Source: Verrucomicrobiaceae bacterium (GTDB lineage Bacteria; Verrucomicrobiota; Verrucomicrobiia; Verrucomicrobiales; Verrucomicrobiaceae). Taken from it: a stretch of DNA of 64,000 nucleotides. Numbering within the stretch: position 1 is the first letter of the stretch; each line of letters opens with the position of its first letter. The notes under the pieces are model-generated. The model saw nothing but the letters and a program-made list of their open reading frames with translations. It had not been told where the DNA came from and searched no databases. A program made the position numbers and the translations under genes. Shown in pieces: positions 1 to 8,585 of this stretch. The DNA lies in contig JAIXSY010000032.1 of assembly GCA_027484445.1 (NCBI GenBank), positions 184,438 through 248,437 on the forward strand, given 5' to 3'.

Positions 1-2
1 AG

Positions 3-338
3 CATCTGAAACTTGTCGCCGCACAGGCAATCCCCGCGCCATTGATCCCGATCATTCAGTCGATCCCCCTGGGAAAGGGAATCGCTGGATGTGCTGCGGA
101 GCGCCAAGAGCCGGTCGAGCTGTGCAACCTACAGACCGACACGAGCGGAGTTGCCAAACCTGGAGCGCGGCAAACTCAGGTGCAAGGCAGTCTGGCCGTG
201 CCGGTGATGGATGGTTCACGTCTCTGCGGCACACTAGGCATCGGCAAAATGGAGCCGTATGAGTTCACGACCGAAGAGAAGCAAAAGCTGCTGGAAATCG
301 CCCGCACGGCTGCGGCTAAGCTGCTACCCGCAGGCTGA
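3..338 (+). CDS. GAF-domain protein, C-terminal part (5' end outside window)
   Basis: The frame is open from the window edge, so the start is not visible; about 111 codons remain. The visible part reads as the second half of a GAF sensor domain: a G-I-A-G segment (IPLGKGIAGCAAE), then a strand pair SLAVPVMDG and GTLGIGK, then a C-terminal helix rich in Glu and Lys. GAF domains bind small ligands or chromophores and usually sit in signalling proteins. The protein stops soon after the domain, so this is either a stand-alone GAF protein or the last domain of a longer sensor. No partner gene is visible. Confidence 0.6.
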   Translation, partial: HLKLVAAQAIPAPLIPIIQSIPLGKGIAGCAAERQEPVELCNLQTDTSGVAKPGARQTQVQGSLAVPVMDGSRLCGTLGIGKMEPYEFTTEEKQKLLEIARTAAAKLLPAG

Positions 339-366
339 AGCGCGAGCTCTGCTAGCTCAGTGCCAA

Positions 367-642
367 TCAGGCAGCTTTTTTGGCCTTCTTGGCCGGTGCT
401 TTTTTGGCCTTCACAGGTTCGGCGGCTGGTTTTGCCTTCTTTTCCGCAACGGGCTTCTTCTCCGCTGGTGCAGAGGCAGGAAGGAGACTGCTGGCCCAGT
501 CTTCCACGTGCAGCCAGTCTTCCGTGCCTTCCGCACGCACGTAATCGGTCTCCTTGAGAATGCCCCGTTTGTAAAAGGAGCTGAGTTCTTCAGTCGCAAA
601 GGGACCGAATTCGACGAATGCGCGGCTAAGGTAAAGCATCAT
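367..642 (-). CDS. GYF-like domain protein with Lys/Ala-rich C-terminal tail
   Basis: The 91-residue product starts at one of two adjacent Met codons (642 or 639); upstream in-frame sequence looks non-coding. Residues 8-45 resemble the bacterial GYF_2 fold, with GPFATEELSSFYKRG followed by DYVRAEGTEDWLHVEDW, which matches the family pattern of a G-P-x-S/T strand, a helix and a terminal W-x-x-x-x-x-W. After a short linker the last 35 residues are a run of AEKK, AKPAAEP and KKAPAKKAKKAA units, like histone H1-type or HU tails. Inference: a small protein-interaction module with a nucleic-acid or membrane-binding tail. The gene converges on the GAF gene. Confidence 0.6.
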   Translation of the reverse strand: MMLYLSRAFVEFGPFATEELSSFYKRGILKETDYVRAEGTEDWLHVEDWASSLLPASAPAEKKPVAEKKAKPAAEPVKAKKAPAKKAKKAA

Positions 643-827
643 AAGAATGAACGGCAGAGGTTTGACGTGGCAGGGACTTAGACCCGGCCCAGCAAGTGCC
701 AAGCAACTTCCTTGCCACATTCCAACCGTGGCCCAAAGCCCACCCTGGCGCGACCCTAGCCTTCCTCCATGATCGGCGTGTCACTCCGAACGCGAGTGGC
801 TCCACTTCATGCCCATCAGCGCCAGGA

Positions 828-1799
828 CTATTGGACGGTGGACGGAGGTTCGACGCTGAGTTGCACGATGGCCTCGCGCACACGCGTGGCCTGCTCGGGG
901 CTCATGATGAGGAAGCGGTGCTTGCCCTCGCCTTTCTTCACGGGGCGGAACAGCGTCGCGGAGTCGTCATCCACCTTGATGTTGCCGGGTGGCGAGAGAT
1001 CGAAGTAACCGCGGTCCGGGTAGATGGCATACAGCACCGCGGTGGGGTCCCAGGTGGGGCGGTCATGCGGCGGCGGGTTGTAGAGGTAGTAGGCGTCTTT
1101 GAGCGGATGATTCGGCATGTAATCGAGATCCTGCTCGATCACGACATGCGGAAAAGCCGCCGCGACGCCGATCTCGAAGCCGCTCCACACCATCGGCGTC
1201 GGCCATTCCTTCGCGAGCTTTTGCGCGGCGGGCACATCGAGCTTCACATTGTATTCGAGGTGCCGCGTATCGAAGTTCACCGTCTGAAACGCACCCGCCA
1301 TGATGCTGAGCATCTTCACCTTCTTCGCGATGAGCGCCTTCGCCTCCGCATCGTCCATGAGACGGGCCAGATTGGTGAAAAAGCCCACCTGCGCGATCAC
1401 CACGCTGCCATCCGGCTGCTTGGCGAGGATGTCTTTGATCAAACCGCCCGCTTCAGGCGCATCCGCGCCGCTTTTGAGATCGTGCGGATACTTGTCGGCG
1501 AGCAAATTGAACTTCCCCGCCTCCTTCGCCGCGCCATTGCGCACCACGCCGATTGGCGTGTCCGGGTAACCGTAGAGCGTGTTCACCGCATCGACGAAAG
1601 CCGCGGCCTGCGGATGATCCTTCGTCACCGTAACCGCGAGCAACTCACACGCGCCGCGCTTTTGCAGATTGTGAATCATGCACAGTGCCATGAGGTCATC
1701 GACATCGTTGCCCATGTCGGTGTCGAAGATCAGCTTCACAGGTGCCGCGTGGGATAAACCACAGAGCGCACAGAGGAGAAGGACAAGAGGGAGTTTCAT
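828..1799 (-). CDS. Secreted inosine/uridine-preferring nucleoside hydrolase
   Basis: A 323-residue protein starting MKLPLVLLLCALCGLSHA, a clear Sec signal peptide, which fixes the start. The calcium-binding signature of nucleoside hydrolases follows at once (LIFDTDMGNDVDDLMAL). Family members hydrolyse the N-glycosidic bond of ribonucleosides to base plus ribose. The second Asp-rich site is represented near the C terminus by a DRPTWDPTAVLYAI stretch. It is a paralogue of the hydrolase at 3511-4497, which forms an operon with sugar ABC transport genes, so both probably feed nucleoside scavenging. It is transcribed divergently from the isocitrate dehydrogenase gene. Confidence 0.85.
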   Translation of the reverse strand: MKLPLVLLLCALCGLSHAAPVKLIFDTDMGNDVDDLMALCMIHNLQKRGACELLAVTVTKDHPQAAAFVDAVNTLYGYPDTPIGVVRNGAAKEAGKFNLLADKYPHDLKSGADAPEAGGLIKDILAKQPDGSVVIAQVGFFTNLARLMDDAEAKALIAKKVKMLSIMAGAFQTVNFDTRHLEYNVKLDVPAAQKLAKEWPTPMVWSGFEIGVAAAFPHVVIEQDLDYMPNHPLKDAYYLYNPPPHDRPTWDPTAVLYAIYPDRGYFDLSPPGNIKVDDDSATLFRPVKKGEGKHRFLIMSPEQATRVREAIVQLSVEPPSTVQ

Positions 1800-1954
1800 G
1801 GATATGCAAGGGTGACGGAATGTATGCGATGGAGGCGGTCTTAGGTTTGATCCAATCGAACGAAGAGTGTGATTAATTGAATTCAACAGAACGGTTTGAA
1901 GCGTGAAAAATGTGGTCGGTTCCCGCAACGGGAATCCAACACACATCCCCCATC

Positions 1955-3439
1955 ATGAGCCATACCCCCAACGATACAACTCCCCACGTCATCACTCTCG
2001 CCCCCGGCGACGGAATCGGGCCGGAGATCACCCGGGCCGTCTGCTCGATCCTCGACGCGGCACAGTGCCCCATCCGTTACGAAGAGGTGGAGGTCGGCGA
2101 AAAAGCCTACCTGGCAGGTCACAGCAGCGGCATCACGCCCGAGGCATGGACAGTGCTTCGCAAGAATCCGGTGCTGCTGAAGGGACCCATCACCACACCC
2201 CAAGGTTCAGGCTACAAAAGCCTGAATGTGACGCTGCGAAAGACGCTGGGCCTTTTCGCCAATGTGCGCCCCTGCCGCACCTACCATCCGTTTGTCGCCA
2301 CGAGGCATCCGGGAATGGATGTGGTGGTGATCCGTGAGAACGAGGAGGATCTCTATGCGGGGATCGAGCACCGCCAGACGGTGGACACCTTTCAATGCTT
2401 GAAGCTGGTCACGCTGCCGGGCACTGAGAAGATCGTGCGCTATGCCTTTGACTACGCCAGCGCAAACGGACGGCGCAAGGTGACCTGTCTGGTGAAGGAC
2501 AACATCATGAAGCTGACCGACGGCTTGTTTGCGGACACCTTCCGGCGCATCGGAGCCGAGTATCCGGACCTCGTGAAAGAGGTGCAAATCATCGACATCG
2601 GCACTGCGAGGGTGGCGGTGCAGCCCGAGCGCTATGATGTCATCGTGACGCTCAACCTTTACGGTGACATCATCAGCGATGTGACCGCTGAGCTGACGGG
2701 CAGCGTCGGTCTGGCCGGCAGCGCCAACATCGGCGAGCGCATCAGCATGTTCGAGGCCATCCACGGCAGCGCACCAGACATCGCAGGCCACGACAAGGCG
2801 AACCCCACCGCCATGCTACAATCCGCCGTCATGATGCTGGTCCATCTGGGACTGGCCAAACATGCGGAGCTGGTGCAGAACGCCCTGCTCTGCACGCTGG
2901 AAGACGGCATCCACACGGTGGATATCTACCGCGAAGGCGTCAGCACCCAGCTCGTCGGCACGCAGGCCTTTGCCAAGGCGGTGATCGAGCGCCTGGGACG
3001 CCAGCCTGGGAAGCTGCCCACGGCGGCTTTTCAAAGCGCCGCCGCGAAACCCTATGTCTATGAGCGTCCTGCGGTGCGCAGAGAGCTCTGCGGCGTGGAT
3101 TTCTTTGTCTGCTGTGCCGACAAATCACCGGATGCTCTCGCCGCAGCCCTCCAGGAGGCCACGAACGGCGTGCTGCAACTGAAGCTGGTAACCAACCGCG
3201 GCGTCAAGGTCTGGCCAGAAGGGTTCCCCGAGACCTTCTGCACCGACCATTGGCGCTGCCGTTTTGTCAGCCCGGCGATGAATCCCGCTGGAGAACCGCT
3301 GGCTTATCCGGCGATCGACGCCGCCCGCATCCCGGAAGCCCTGGCACGCCTGCACGCGGCCGGCATCGAGGTCGTAAAAACCGAGAACCTCTACCTCTTC
3401 GATGGCAAACGAGGCTTTTCGCTCGGTCAGGGCGAGTGA
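1955..3439 (+). CDS. icd: Isocitrate dehydrogenase, Thermus-type with C-terminal extension
   Basis: A 494-residue product beginning MSHTPNDTTPHVITLAPGDG. The isocitrate/isopropylmalate dehydrogenase fold is clear: APGDGIGPEI at the N terminus, a substrate loop GYKSLNVTLRKTLGLFANVRP, RENEEDLYAGIEH, VTLNLYGDIISDVTAEL for metal binding, and EAIHGSAPDIAG before the cofactor site. After residue about 340 there is a further 150-residue domain not present in the Escherichia coli enzyme but typical of the Thermus thermophilus-type enzyme (about 496 aa). It catalyses isocitrate to 2-oxoglutarate in the TCA cycle. The gene is monocistronic and ends at a strong hairpin. Confidence 0.9.
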   Translation: MSHTPNDTTPHVITLAPGDGIGPEITRAVCSILDAAQCPIRYEEVEVGEKAYLAGHSSGITPEAWTVLRKNPVLLKGPITTPQGSGYKSLNVTLRKTLGLFANVRPCRTYHPFVATRHPGMDVVVIRENEEDLYAGIEHRQTVDTFQCLKLVTLPGTEKIVRYAFDYASANGRRKVTCLVKDNIMKLTDGLFADTFRRIGAEYPDLVKEVQIIDIGTARVAVQPERYDVIVTLNLYGDIISDVTAELTGSVGLAGSANIGERISMFEAIHGSAPDIAGHDKANPTAMLQSAVMMLVHLGLAKHAELVQNALLCTLEDGIHTVDIYREGVSTQLVGTQAFAKAVIERLGRQPGKLPTAAFQSAAAKPYVYERPAVRRELCGVDFFVCCADKSPDALAAALQEATNGVLQLKLVTNRGVKVWPEGFPETFCTDHWRCRFVSPAMNPAGEPLAYPAIDAARIPEALARLHAAGIEVVKTENLYLFDGKRGFSLGQGE

Positions 3440-3455
3440 GCTGGCACACCCTATC

Positions 3456-3490
3456 ACCGCTCAGGAGCATGCTCCTGAGCGGTTTTCGCC
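3456..3490. terminator. Perfect palindrome after icd, probable terminator
   Basis: A 28-nt perfect palindrome (arm ACCGCTCAGGAGCA) at 3456-3483 is followed by TTTCGCC, 17 nt after the icd stop. The T run is short. It can also serve the opposing nucleoside hydrolase gene, which ends at 3511. Confidence 0.65.
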
Positions 3491-3510
3491 TTTCCGACCC
3501 TTCGCAGGGC

Positions 3511-4497
3511 TCACTTAACCCGCGGCGGCTGGATCGTCAGATGCACAATCGCTTCCAAGGCGCGACTTTGCTGCACCGAGCTCATCGTGAGAAAACGATC
3601 ACGCTGACTGCCTTTGCCGTTTTTGACCGGCACAAAGCGCGTGAAGCCATCATCGAGCACTTTCACCCGTCCGGGCTCGGAGAGGCCGAAGAAGCCGCGC
3701 TCGGGATACACGGCCCACAGCACGCTGCTTTCGTCCCAGCACGGGCGATCGTGCTCCGGACCGCTGTGCAGCAAATACGCCTCTTTGACGAGGTGATGCG
3801 ACAGGTAGCCGAGATCGCGCTGGATCACGACACGCGGAAAAGGCAGCGCCTCGCCGATCTCATAGCCGCTCCACACGATGGGCACCTCCTCGGGCCACTG
3901 ATCGGCCACCGTTTGCATGTAGCCGATGCCGTTGATGACGTTGGCTTCGAGGTGGTAGTTCGTGCGGTTACAAAACGCGAACGCACCCGCCATGATCGAC
4001 AGCGCTTTGACCTTCCGCTTCACCAAATCGACTCCGCCGGGCGATTTCAGCAGATTCGCCATGTTCGACGCGATCCCGACGCTGATGATCGTCACGCTGT
4101 GATCCGGCTGCGCGTTCAAAAGCTCGCGAATCAGCTCCACCGCATCCTTCGCGTCCTCATTGCGCTTCAAATCATGCGGGTAGTCGGGCGAATCGGCCAG
4201 CTTGAGGTATTTGCTCTCACGCTGCTGCGCCTTTGCATCCTGCGTGACTCCCACCGGCAGGTCAGGGCGGCCGTGGAAGGTGTTTTGCGCATCGACGAAG
4301 CTCGCGGTGAGCGGATTGTTCTTCGACACCGTCACACCGAGCAATTCGCAAGCCCCACGATCTGCCAGCGTGTGGCACATGGCGAGCGCCAGCACGTCAT
4401 CGACATCGCCCGTGATGTCCGTGTCGAAGAGGATGCGCGGCTTTTCGGCGAAGAGCGGAGAGCTGAGGGCGAAGAGAAAGAAGGCGAGGTGTTTCAT
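3511..4497 (-). CDS. Secreted nucleoside hydrolase in a sugar ABC transporter operon
   Basis: A 328-residue protein with signal peptide MKHLAFFLFALSSPLFAEK. The hydrolase signature RILFDTDITGDVDDVLALAM gives the catalytic and calcium-binding Asp cluster, and the C-terminal DRPCWDESSVLWAV supplies the later Asp. The start codon overlaps the stop of the upstream permease by 4 nt, which implies translational coupling. The neighbours are a ribose-type ABC permease and binding lipoprotein, so the simple reading is extracytoplasmic cleavage of nucleosides followed by uptake of ribose or nucleoside. It differs from the paralogue at 828-1799 mainly in loops, so specificity may differ. Confidence 0.85.
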   Translation of the reverse strand: MKHLAFFLFALSSPLFAEKPRILFDTDITGDVDDVLALAMCHTLADRGACELLGVTVSKNNPLTASFVDAQNTFHGRPDLPVGVTQDAKAQQRESKYLKLADSPDYPHDLKRNEDAKDAVELIRELLNAQPDHSVTIISVGIASNMANLLKSPGGVDLVKRKVKALSIMAGAFAFCNRTNYHLEANVINGIGYMQTVADQWPEEVPIVWSGYEIGEALPFPRVVIQRDLGYLSHHLVKEAYLLHSGPEHDRPCWDESSVLWAVYPERGFFGLSEPGRVKVLDDGFTRFVPVKNGKGSQRDRFLTMSSVQQSRALEAIVHLTIQPPRVK

Positions 4498-5423
4498 GAT
4501 TTTCTTCTCCAGGTATCCGCGAGCACGGCGGCGATGATGACCGCACCGGTGACGATGCGTTTGTCCGGATCGGAGGCACCGAGTTGGACGAGGCCGGCCT
4601 CCAGAGTGGCGATGATGAGCACGCCGAGAAAACTTTTCACCACGCTGCCGCGTCCGCCCATCAAACTGGTGCCGCCGACGACCACAGCGGCGATGGCGCT
4701 GAGTTCAAAGCCGACTCCGGCATTCGGATCGGCGCTGCCGAGGCGCGAGCAGTGAAACACGGCCGCCAGACCAGTCAGCGCGCCAAGCAAGGCATGCGCG
4801 AGGATGCGCGGACGATCCACCGGCACGCCGGAGACGAGCGCGGCCTCGCGATTCGCGCCGATGGCAATGAAATGCCTCCCCAACGCCGTGTTCGAGAGCA
4901 AAACCTGCCCCGCGATGACCACGAGCACGCTCACGACGAACGCGGGCGAGATCACCAGCCCGCCAAACGGCGCGCCAAGCGGCTCGATGGCCGCGCCGAT
5001 GTATTTCGTCTTGGATTCGGTGAGCTTGTAGGCCAGACCGCGCACCATTTCGAGCATGCCGAGCGACACGATGAACGAAGGCAGCCTAAACTTCACGCTG
5101 ACGAATCCCGTGCCACCGCCGAGCACACCACCGAGCGCCAAACTGAGCAGCAACGCGGTGAAAAGACCGAGCTGCAGGTCCACCATCGCCACCCCGACGA
5201 CCGCACCGCAAAAGCCGAGCAACGAACCGACCGACAAGTCGATCCCGCCCGTGATCATGACCAACGTCATGCCCGTCGCGACGAGCGCGAGCGCCGGAAT
5301 GCGGTTCGCGATGTTGCCGAGCGTCGCAAAGCTCCAAAACGTGTCCCGCAGCAGCCCAAACAGCAAAACCATCGCCACCAGCACGGCGAGGAGGATGAGG
5401 TAGTCGGTGAAGCGGCGGAGCAT
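4494..5423 (-). CDS. Ribose/nucleoside-type ABC transporter permease (RbsC family)
   Basis: A 309-residue integral membrane protein of the BPD_transp_2 family. The hallmark ALVATGMTLVMITGGIDLSV followed by GSLLG lies near residue 50, and a late segment VVVGGTSLMGGRGSV matches the conserved cytoplasmic loop that contacts the ATPase. About nine hydrophobic segments are evident. It follows the binding lipoprotein (6771-7700) but is separated from it by an unrelated AAA/DUF4143 ATPase gene. It is coupled by a 4-nt overlap to the nucleoside hydrolase. No RbsA-type ABC ATPase is encoded in this operon. Confidence 0.88.
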   Translation of the reverse strand: MLRRFTDYLILLAVLVAMVLLFGLLRDTFWSFATLGNIANRIPALALVATGMTLVMITGGIDLSVGSLLGFCGAVVGVAMVDLQLGLFTALLLSLALGGVLGGGTGFVSVKFRLPSFIVSLGMLEMVRGLAYKLTESKTKYIGAAIEPLGAPFGGLVISPAFVVSVLVVIAGQVLLSNTALGRHFIAIGANREAALVSGVPVDRPRILAHALLGALTGLAAVFHCSRLGSADPNAGVGFELSAIAAVVVGGTSLMGGRGSVVKSFLGVLIIATLEAGLVQLGASDPDKRIVTGAVIIAAVLADTWRRKS

Positions 5424-5450
5424 TTGGCGGCAAAATTAGAGTAGGTAAAG

Positions 5451-5487
5451 TTTGAGCGATTTAAACTGTCAGTTTAAATCGCTCAAA
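5451..5487. repeat. Hairpin flanking the ATPase cassette, 3' side
   Basis: Perfect 17-bp stem with a 3-nt loop (arm TTTGAGCGATTTAAACT), 19 nt beyond the ATPase stop codon. It is nearly identical to the hairpin at 6691-6727: the stems differ by one base pair (G-C here, A-T there) changed on both arms, and the loops differ (GTC and GGC). Confidence 0.9.
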
Positions 5488-5506
5488 GTGTAGCCGAGGC
5501 AGAAAA

Positions 5507-6688
5507 TCAGGAATGAAGCTCGCTGGCAAGGTCTTTCCATGAGCAGACTTCCACGCCTTCGGCGATCGCGTGCGATGAGGAGGCCGCGCGGGCGGGGCGG
5601 TGGACGAGGAGGCTGCGCACGGGGCGTTTGTCGCCGAAGTGGGCTTTCCACGAGGTGGTAAGTTTGCGCATGGGCAGCGTCATGTCAGGTTTGGCGGTGC
5701 GCGCGGCCTTCGCCTCGATGAGCGTCATCGCGCCGTTCTTGCCGGGGATGACGAAATCGACCTCGAGGCCTTGTTGATCGCGGAAGTAGTAAACCTCGCG
5801 GCGCAGACCGGCATTGACCTGCGCTTTGACGATCTCCGCAGCGACAAAACCCTCGAAGATGGCTCCGAGGAAGGGTGATTTTTCCAACTCAGCCTCGCTG
5901 TCGATGCCGAGGAGGTGACAGGCCATGCCGGGATCGGCGATGTAGATGCGCGGGCTGCGGATGATGCGTTTGCCGAGGCTTTCAAAGAAGGGCGGCACGA
6001 CAAAAATCTGCGCCGTGGTCTCGAGGATGTCGAGCCACTTGCCCACACCGGGCACGCTCATGCCGAGCGGGCCTGCGAGGTCAGTTTTGTTGAGGATGGA
6101 GCCATGCCGCGCAGCCAGCAGCGACATGAAGCGGCGGAAGGCGCCTAGGTCCTGCACTGCGGTGACGGCGCGGACATCGCGCTCGAGGTAGGTTTGCAAA
6201 TAGGAGCTGAACCACAGCCGCGCGGCCTTGGGACGCGCGAGCACCTCCGGGTGGCCGCCGTGCAAAAGAGAGACCTTCGGTGATTCACTCAGGCTCAAGG
6301 GCAACAGGTGCAGCACGGCGGCACGGCCGGCCATGGATTCCGTCACGTTGCGCATGAGGCCGGCTTCTTGCGAGCCGGTAAGGAACCATTGCCCGGTCTT
6401 GCGCGGATTGGCGTCGATGCGGCTGCGGACGTAGTTAAAGACCTCCGGCAGGTTTTGGATTTCATCGAAGATCACCGGCGGCTTCACGCCATCGAGAAAG
6501 CCCTGCGGGTCATGACGAAAGCGGGAAATGATGTCCGGGTCCTCGAAGAGATAGTACTCGGCCTTGGGGAAGAGATGACGCAGCAAATAGGTCTTCCCGG
6601 AGCGTCGCGGACCCGTGATGACGACCGATGGAAAGCTCTTCGCCGCCAGCAAAAGATGCTTTTTGATGTCTCGCTCGATGGTCTTCAT
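5507..6688 (-). CDS. AAA ATPase with C-terminal DUF4143 nuclease-like domain
   Basis: A 393-residue protein of the COG1373 group. The N-terminal AAA domain has Walker A GPRRSGKTYLL near residue 26, Walker B VIFDEIQNLPE near residue 72 and a sensor segment WFLTGSQ. Residues about 190-390 form DUF4143, with a late VDFVIPGKNGAMTLIEAKA motif resembling the D-ExK core of restriction-endonuclease-like folds. Such proteins are common and poorly characterised. It sits between the binding protein and permease of a sugar transporter and is bracketed by two matched 37-nt hairpins, which suggests insertion as a cassette. One hairpin ends 2 nt before the ATG and leaves no obvious ribosome binding site. 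Confidence 0.85.
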   Translation of the reverse strand: MKTIERDIKKHLLLAAKSFPSVVITGPRRSGKTYLLRHLFPKAEYYLFEDPDIISRFRHDPQGFLDGVKPPVIFDEIQNLPEVFNYVRSRIDANPRKTGQWFLTGSQEAGLMRNVTESMAGRAAVLHLLPLSLSESPKVSLLHGGHPEVLARPKAARLWFSSYLQTYLERDVRAVTAVQDLGAFRRFMSLLAARHGSILNKTDLAGPLGMSVPGVGKWLDILETTAQIFVVPPFFESLGKRIIRSPRIYIADPGMACHLLGIDSEAELEKSPFLGAIFEGFVAAEIVKAQVNAGLRREVYYFRDQQGLEVDFVIPGKNGAMTLIEAKAARTAKPDMTLPMRKLTTSWKAHFGDKRPVRSLLVHRPARAASSSHAIAEGVEVCSWKDLASELHS

Positions 6689-6690
6689 GT

Positions 6691-6727
6691 TTTGAGCAAT
6701 TTAAACTGGCAGTTTAAATTGCTCAAA
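6691..6727. repeat. Hairpin flanking the ATPase cassette, 5' side
   Basis: Perfect 17-bp stem (arm TTTGAGCAATTTAAACT), loop GGC, ending 2 nt before the start codon of the ATPase. In the transcript it would cover the place of the ribosome binding site, so it may also control translation. Partner of the hairpin at 5451-5487. Confidence 0.9.
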
Positions 6728-6770
6728 CAGTCATTTCGGCGAAAACGGGTCGATCGGCGGATCAGACGGA

Positions 6771-7700
6771 TCATTTCGTGACCACGTCCACCGGTGTTTG
6801 CACGTCGGAAGGCACGGTTTTGTCCTTGAGGGCTTTGAGGGCGGCTTCGATGCCGAAGACGGCGAGTTGGTCGCCGTGCTGGTCAGCGGTGGCGAGGACG
6901 CGGCCGTCGGCGAGGAGCGGTTTGAGGGCGCTGATGTTGTCGAAACCGACGATTTGGACCTGCGCGGTCTTTTGGGCACTTTGCACAGCAGCGGCGGCAC
7001 CAAGGGCCATGTTGTCGTTGGCGCACAAGAGAGCCTTGAGTCCCGGATTCGCGGTTAGAAGGCCTGCGGCGACGGTGCTGGCCTTTTCCATCTCCCACTC
7101 GCCGCTTTGCACGCTGACGATTTTCATGCCGGCGGCCCTCATGGCGTCTTCAAAGCCGGATTTGCGCTGCTGGCTGTTGAAGGCGGTGGTGACGCCTTCA
7201 AGGATGGCCACTTCATCGCCGCTTTGGAGCTTTTTGGCCAAAACTTCGCCCACACGCTTCGCGCCATCGCGGTTGTCCGGGCCGACGAAGGGGATTTGCA
7301 GGCCTGCTTGCTTCAAAGTGTCGGCATCGAGTTTGTTGTCGATGTTGATGACGAGCACGCCGCTATCCTTGGCGCGTTTGAGCACGGTGATGAGCGCCTT
7401 CGAGTCCGCAGGCGCGATGACGAGCGCCTGCACGCCCTGCGCGATCATTTGATCGACCAACGCGACCTGCTCGGCGAGATCGGTTTCGTTTTTGATGCCG
7501 TTCACGATGAGTTCGTAGTCGGCGGCGTGCGCGGTCTGATGCTTCTTCGCGCCCTCGGCCATCGTTTGGAAGAATTCATTCGCCAGCGACTTCATCACGA
7601 GGGCGACCTTAGGCTTGTCGTAACCCGATTGAACATCCGTAACTGGCCTGCATGAACTCATCAAAAGAGGCGCGAGCAGAGCAAATAGGCGAAAACTCAT
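6771..7700 (-). CDS. Sugar/nucleoside ABC transporter substrate-binding lipoprotein (RbsB family)
   Basis: A 309-residue periplasmic-binding-protein-like I protein. The N terminus MSFRLFALLAPLLMSSC carries a lipobox with Cys at residue 17. Typical elements are VALVMKSLANEFFQTMAEGA, DQMIAQGVQALVIAPADS, LVINIDNKLD, VAILEGVTTAFNSQQRKSGF and LCANDNMALGAAAAV, as in ribose/galactose binding proteins. It is the first gene of an operon with a permease and nucleoside hydrolase, separated from the permease by the ATPase cassette. The ligand is probably ribose or a nucleoside, inferred from context. Confidence 0.88.
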   Translation of the reverse strand: MSFRLFALLAPLLMSSCRPVTDVQSGYDKPKVALVMKSLANEFFQTMAEGAKKHQTAHAADYELIVNGIKNETDLAEQVALVDQMIAQGVQALVIAPADSKALITVLKRAKDSGVLVINIDNKLDADTLKQAGLQIPFVGPDNRDGAKRVGEVLAKKLQSGDEVAILEGVTTAFNSQQRKSGFEDAMRAAGMKIVSVQSGEWEMEKASTVAAGLLTANPGLKALLCANDNMALGAAAAVQSAQKTAQVQIVGFDNISALKPLLADGRVLATADQHGDQLAVFGIEAALKALKDKTVPSDVQTPVDVVTK

Positions 7701-7914
7701 ATAGCTGAATGGTTTTGAACGAATGGCCCACTAACCGAATTCCAAGCATCATTCTCTCTTCAAAAATTGCTTGAAGCTTCAAACTGAGCCAAAGCACCCA
7801 GCAGTTGCATTTAAGAATAAAAATTAAATCGGGTCACAGAAATGCCTCTGGGGCTTGGCTTCCTGGAGAAGCTACTTGCTAAAGAGTGACGAGTCCCCAT
7901 ATTGCCGCCCCCTT

Positions 7915-8532
7915 ATGTTGGACATCGTTATTGGTATTCTCACAGTGGTTGAAGTCATTGTTTGCCTTCTCCTCATCCTTCTTGTGCTCATGCAGCGCCC
8001 GCGGCAGGAGGGCCTCGGTGCTTCATTTGGAGATGCTGCGATGACCCAACTGGTTGGTGCTCAAACAACCAACGTTCTTCAAAAAGGAACCGTTTACTTG
8101 GCTGTCATTCTGTTCGTTTTGACGCTTAGCCTTGCTGTTTTGACCACACGTAAGCAGGCTGGCATTCAGGGAAAAAAAGTATTTGAGGAGCAAGCCGCAA
8201 CACCTGCTCCTGCAACAACGACGCCAGCTCCTGCAGCACCAGCGGACGCTGCGAAGACGACACCAGCACCACAGAAAGAAGCGGAGAGCAGCACAGCTAA
8301 AGTCGAGAAGACAGAGGCCCCCAAAGCTCCAGAAAAAGCGAACACGCCTGCTCCTGTTGAAGCCAAACCCGCTCCTGCACCCGAAACAAAGCCGACTGAA
8401 TCTGCACCTGCTACTCCTGCGATGAAAGAGCCGGCCACCGAGAAGCCGAAAACTTCAGCAGAAACAGCTCCTGCAGCCAAGGCTGAAACCCCGGCACCAA
8501 AACCCTCTGCAGAGGGTGATAAGAAGCCATAA
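7915..8532 (+). CDS. secG: Preprotein translocase subunit SecG with long Ala/Pro/Lys tail
   Basis: The start is ATG at 7915 (MLDIVIGILTVVEVIVCLLL). Two transmembrane helices (residues about 3-23 and 54-75) flank the SecG loop LVLMQRPRQEGLGASFGDAA, the family signature. SecG is the small non-essential part of the SecYEG channel. Typical SecG is 75-110 aa; this one is 205 aa because of a 120-residue low-complexity tail of Ala, Pro, Lys, Glu and Thr repeats. Tails of this kind occur in other verrucomicrobial and planctomycete SecG proteins. It precedes an exported M23 peptidase. Confidence 0.9.
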   Translation: MLDIVIGILTVVEVIVCLLLILLVLMQRPRQEGLGASFGDAAMTQLVGAQTTNVLQKGTVYLAVILFVLTLSLAVLTTRKQAGIQGKKVFEEQAATPAPATTTPAPAAPADAAKTTPAPQKEAESSTAKVEKTEAPKAPEKANTPAPVEAKPAPAPETKPTESAPATPAMKEPATEKPKTSAETAPAAKAETPAPKPSAEGDKKP

Positions 8533-8585
8533 CCCTCACGGCTTCCGATTCCATTTTCGTCGATTCCAGCTTACCCGTGATTGCC

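Noticed and set aside
696..1757. Long plus-strand frame (353 codons) opposite the first nucleoside hydrolase
   Set aside because: It is antisense to a gene with a signal peptide and clear catalytic motif; its His/Arg-rich translation is a GC-rich shadow.
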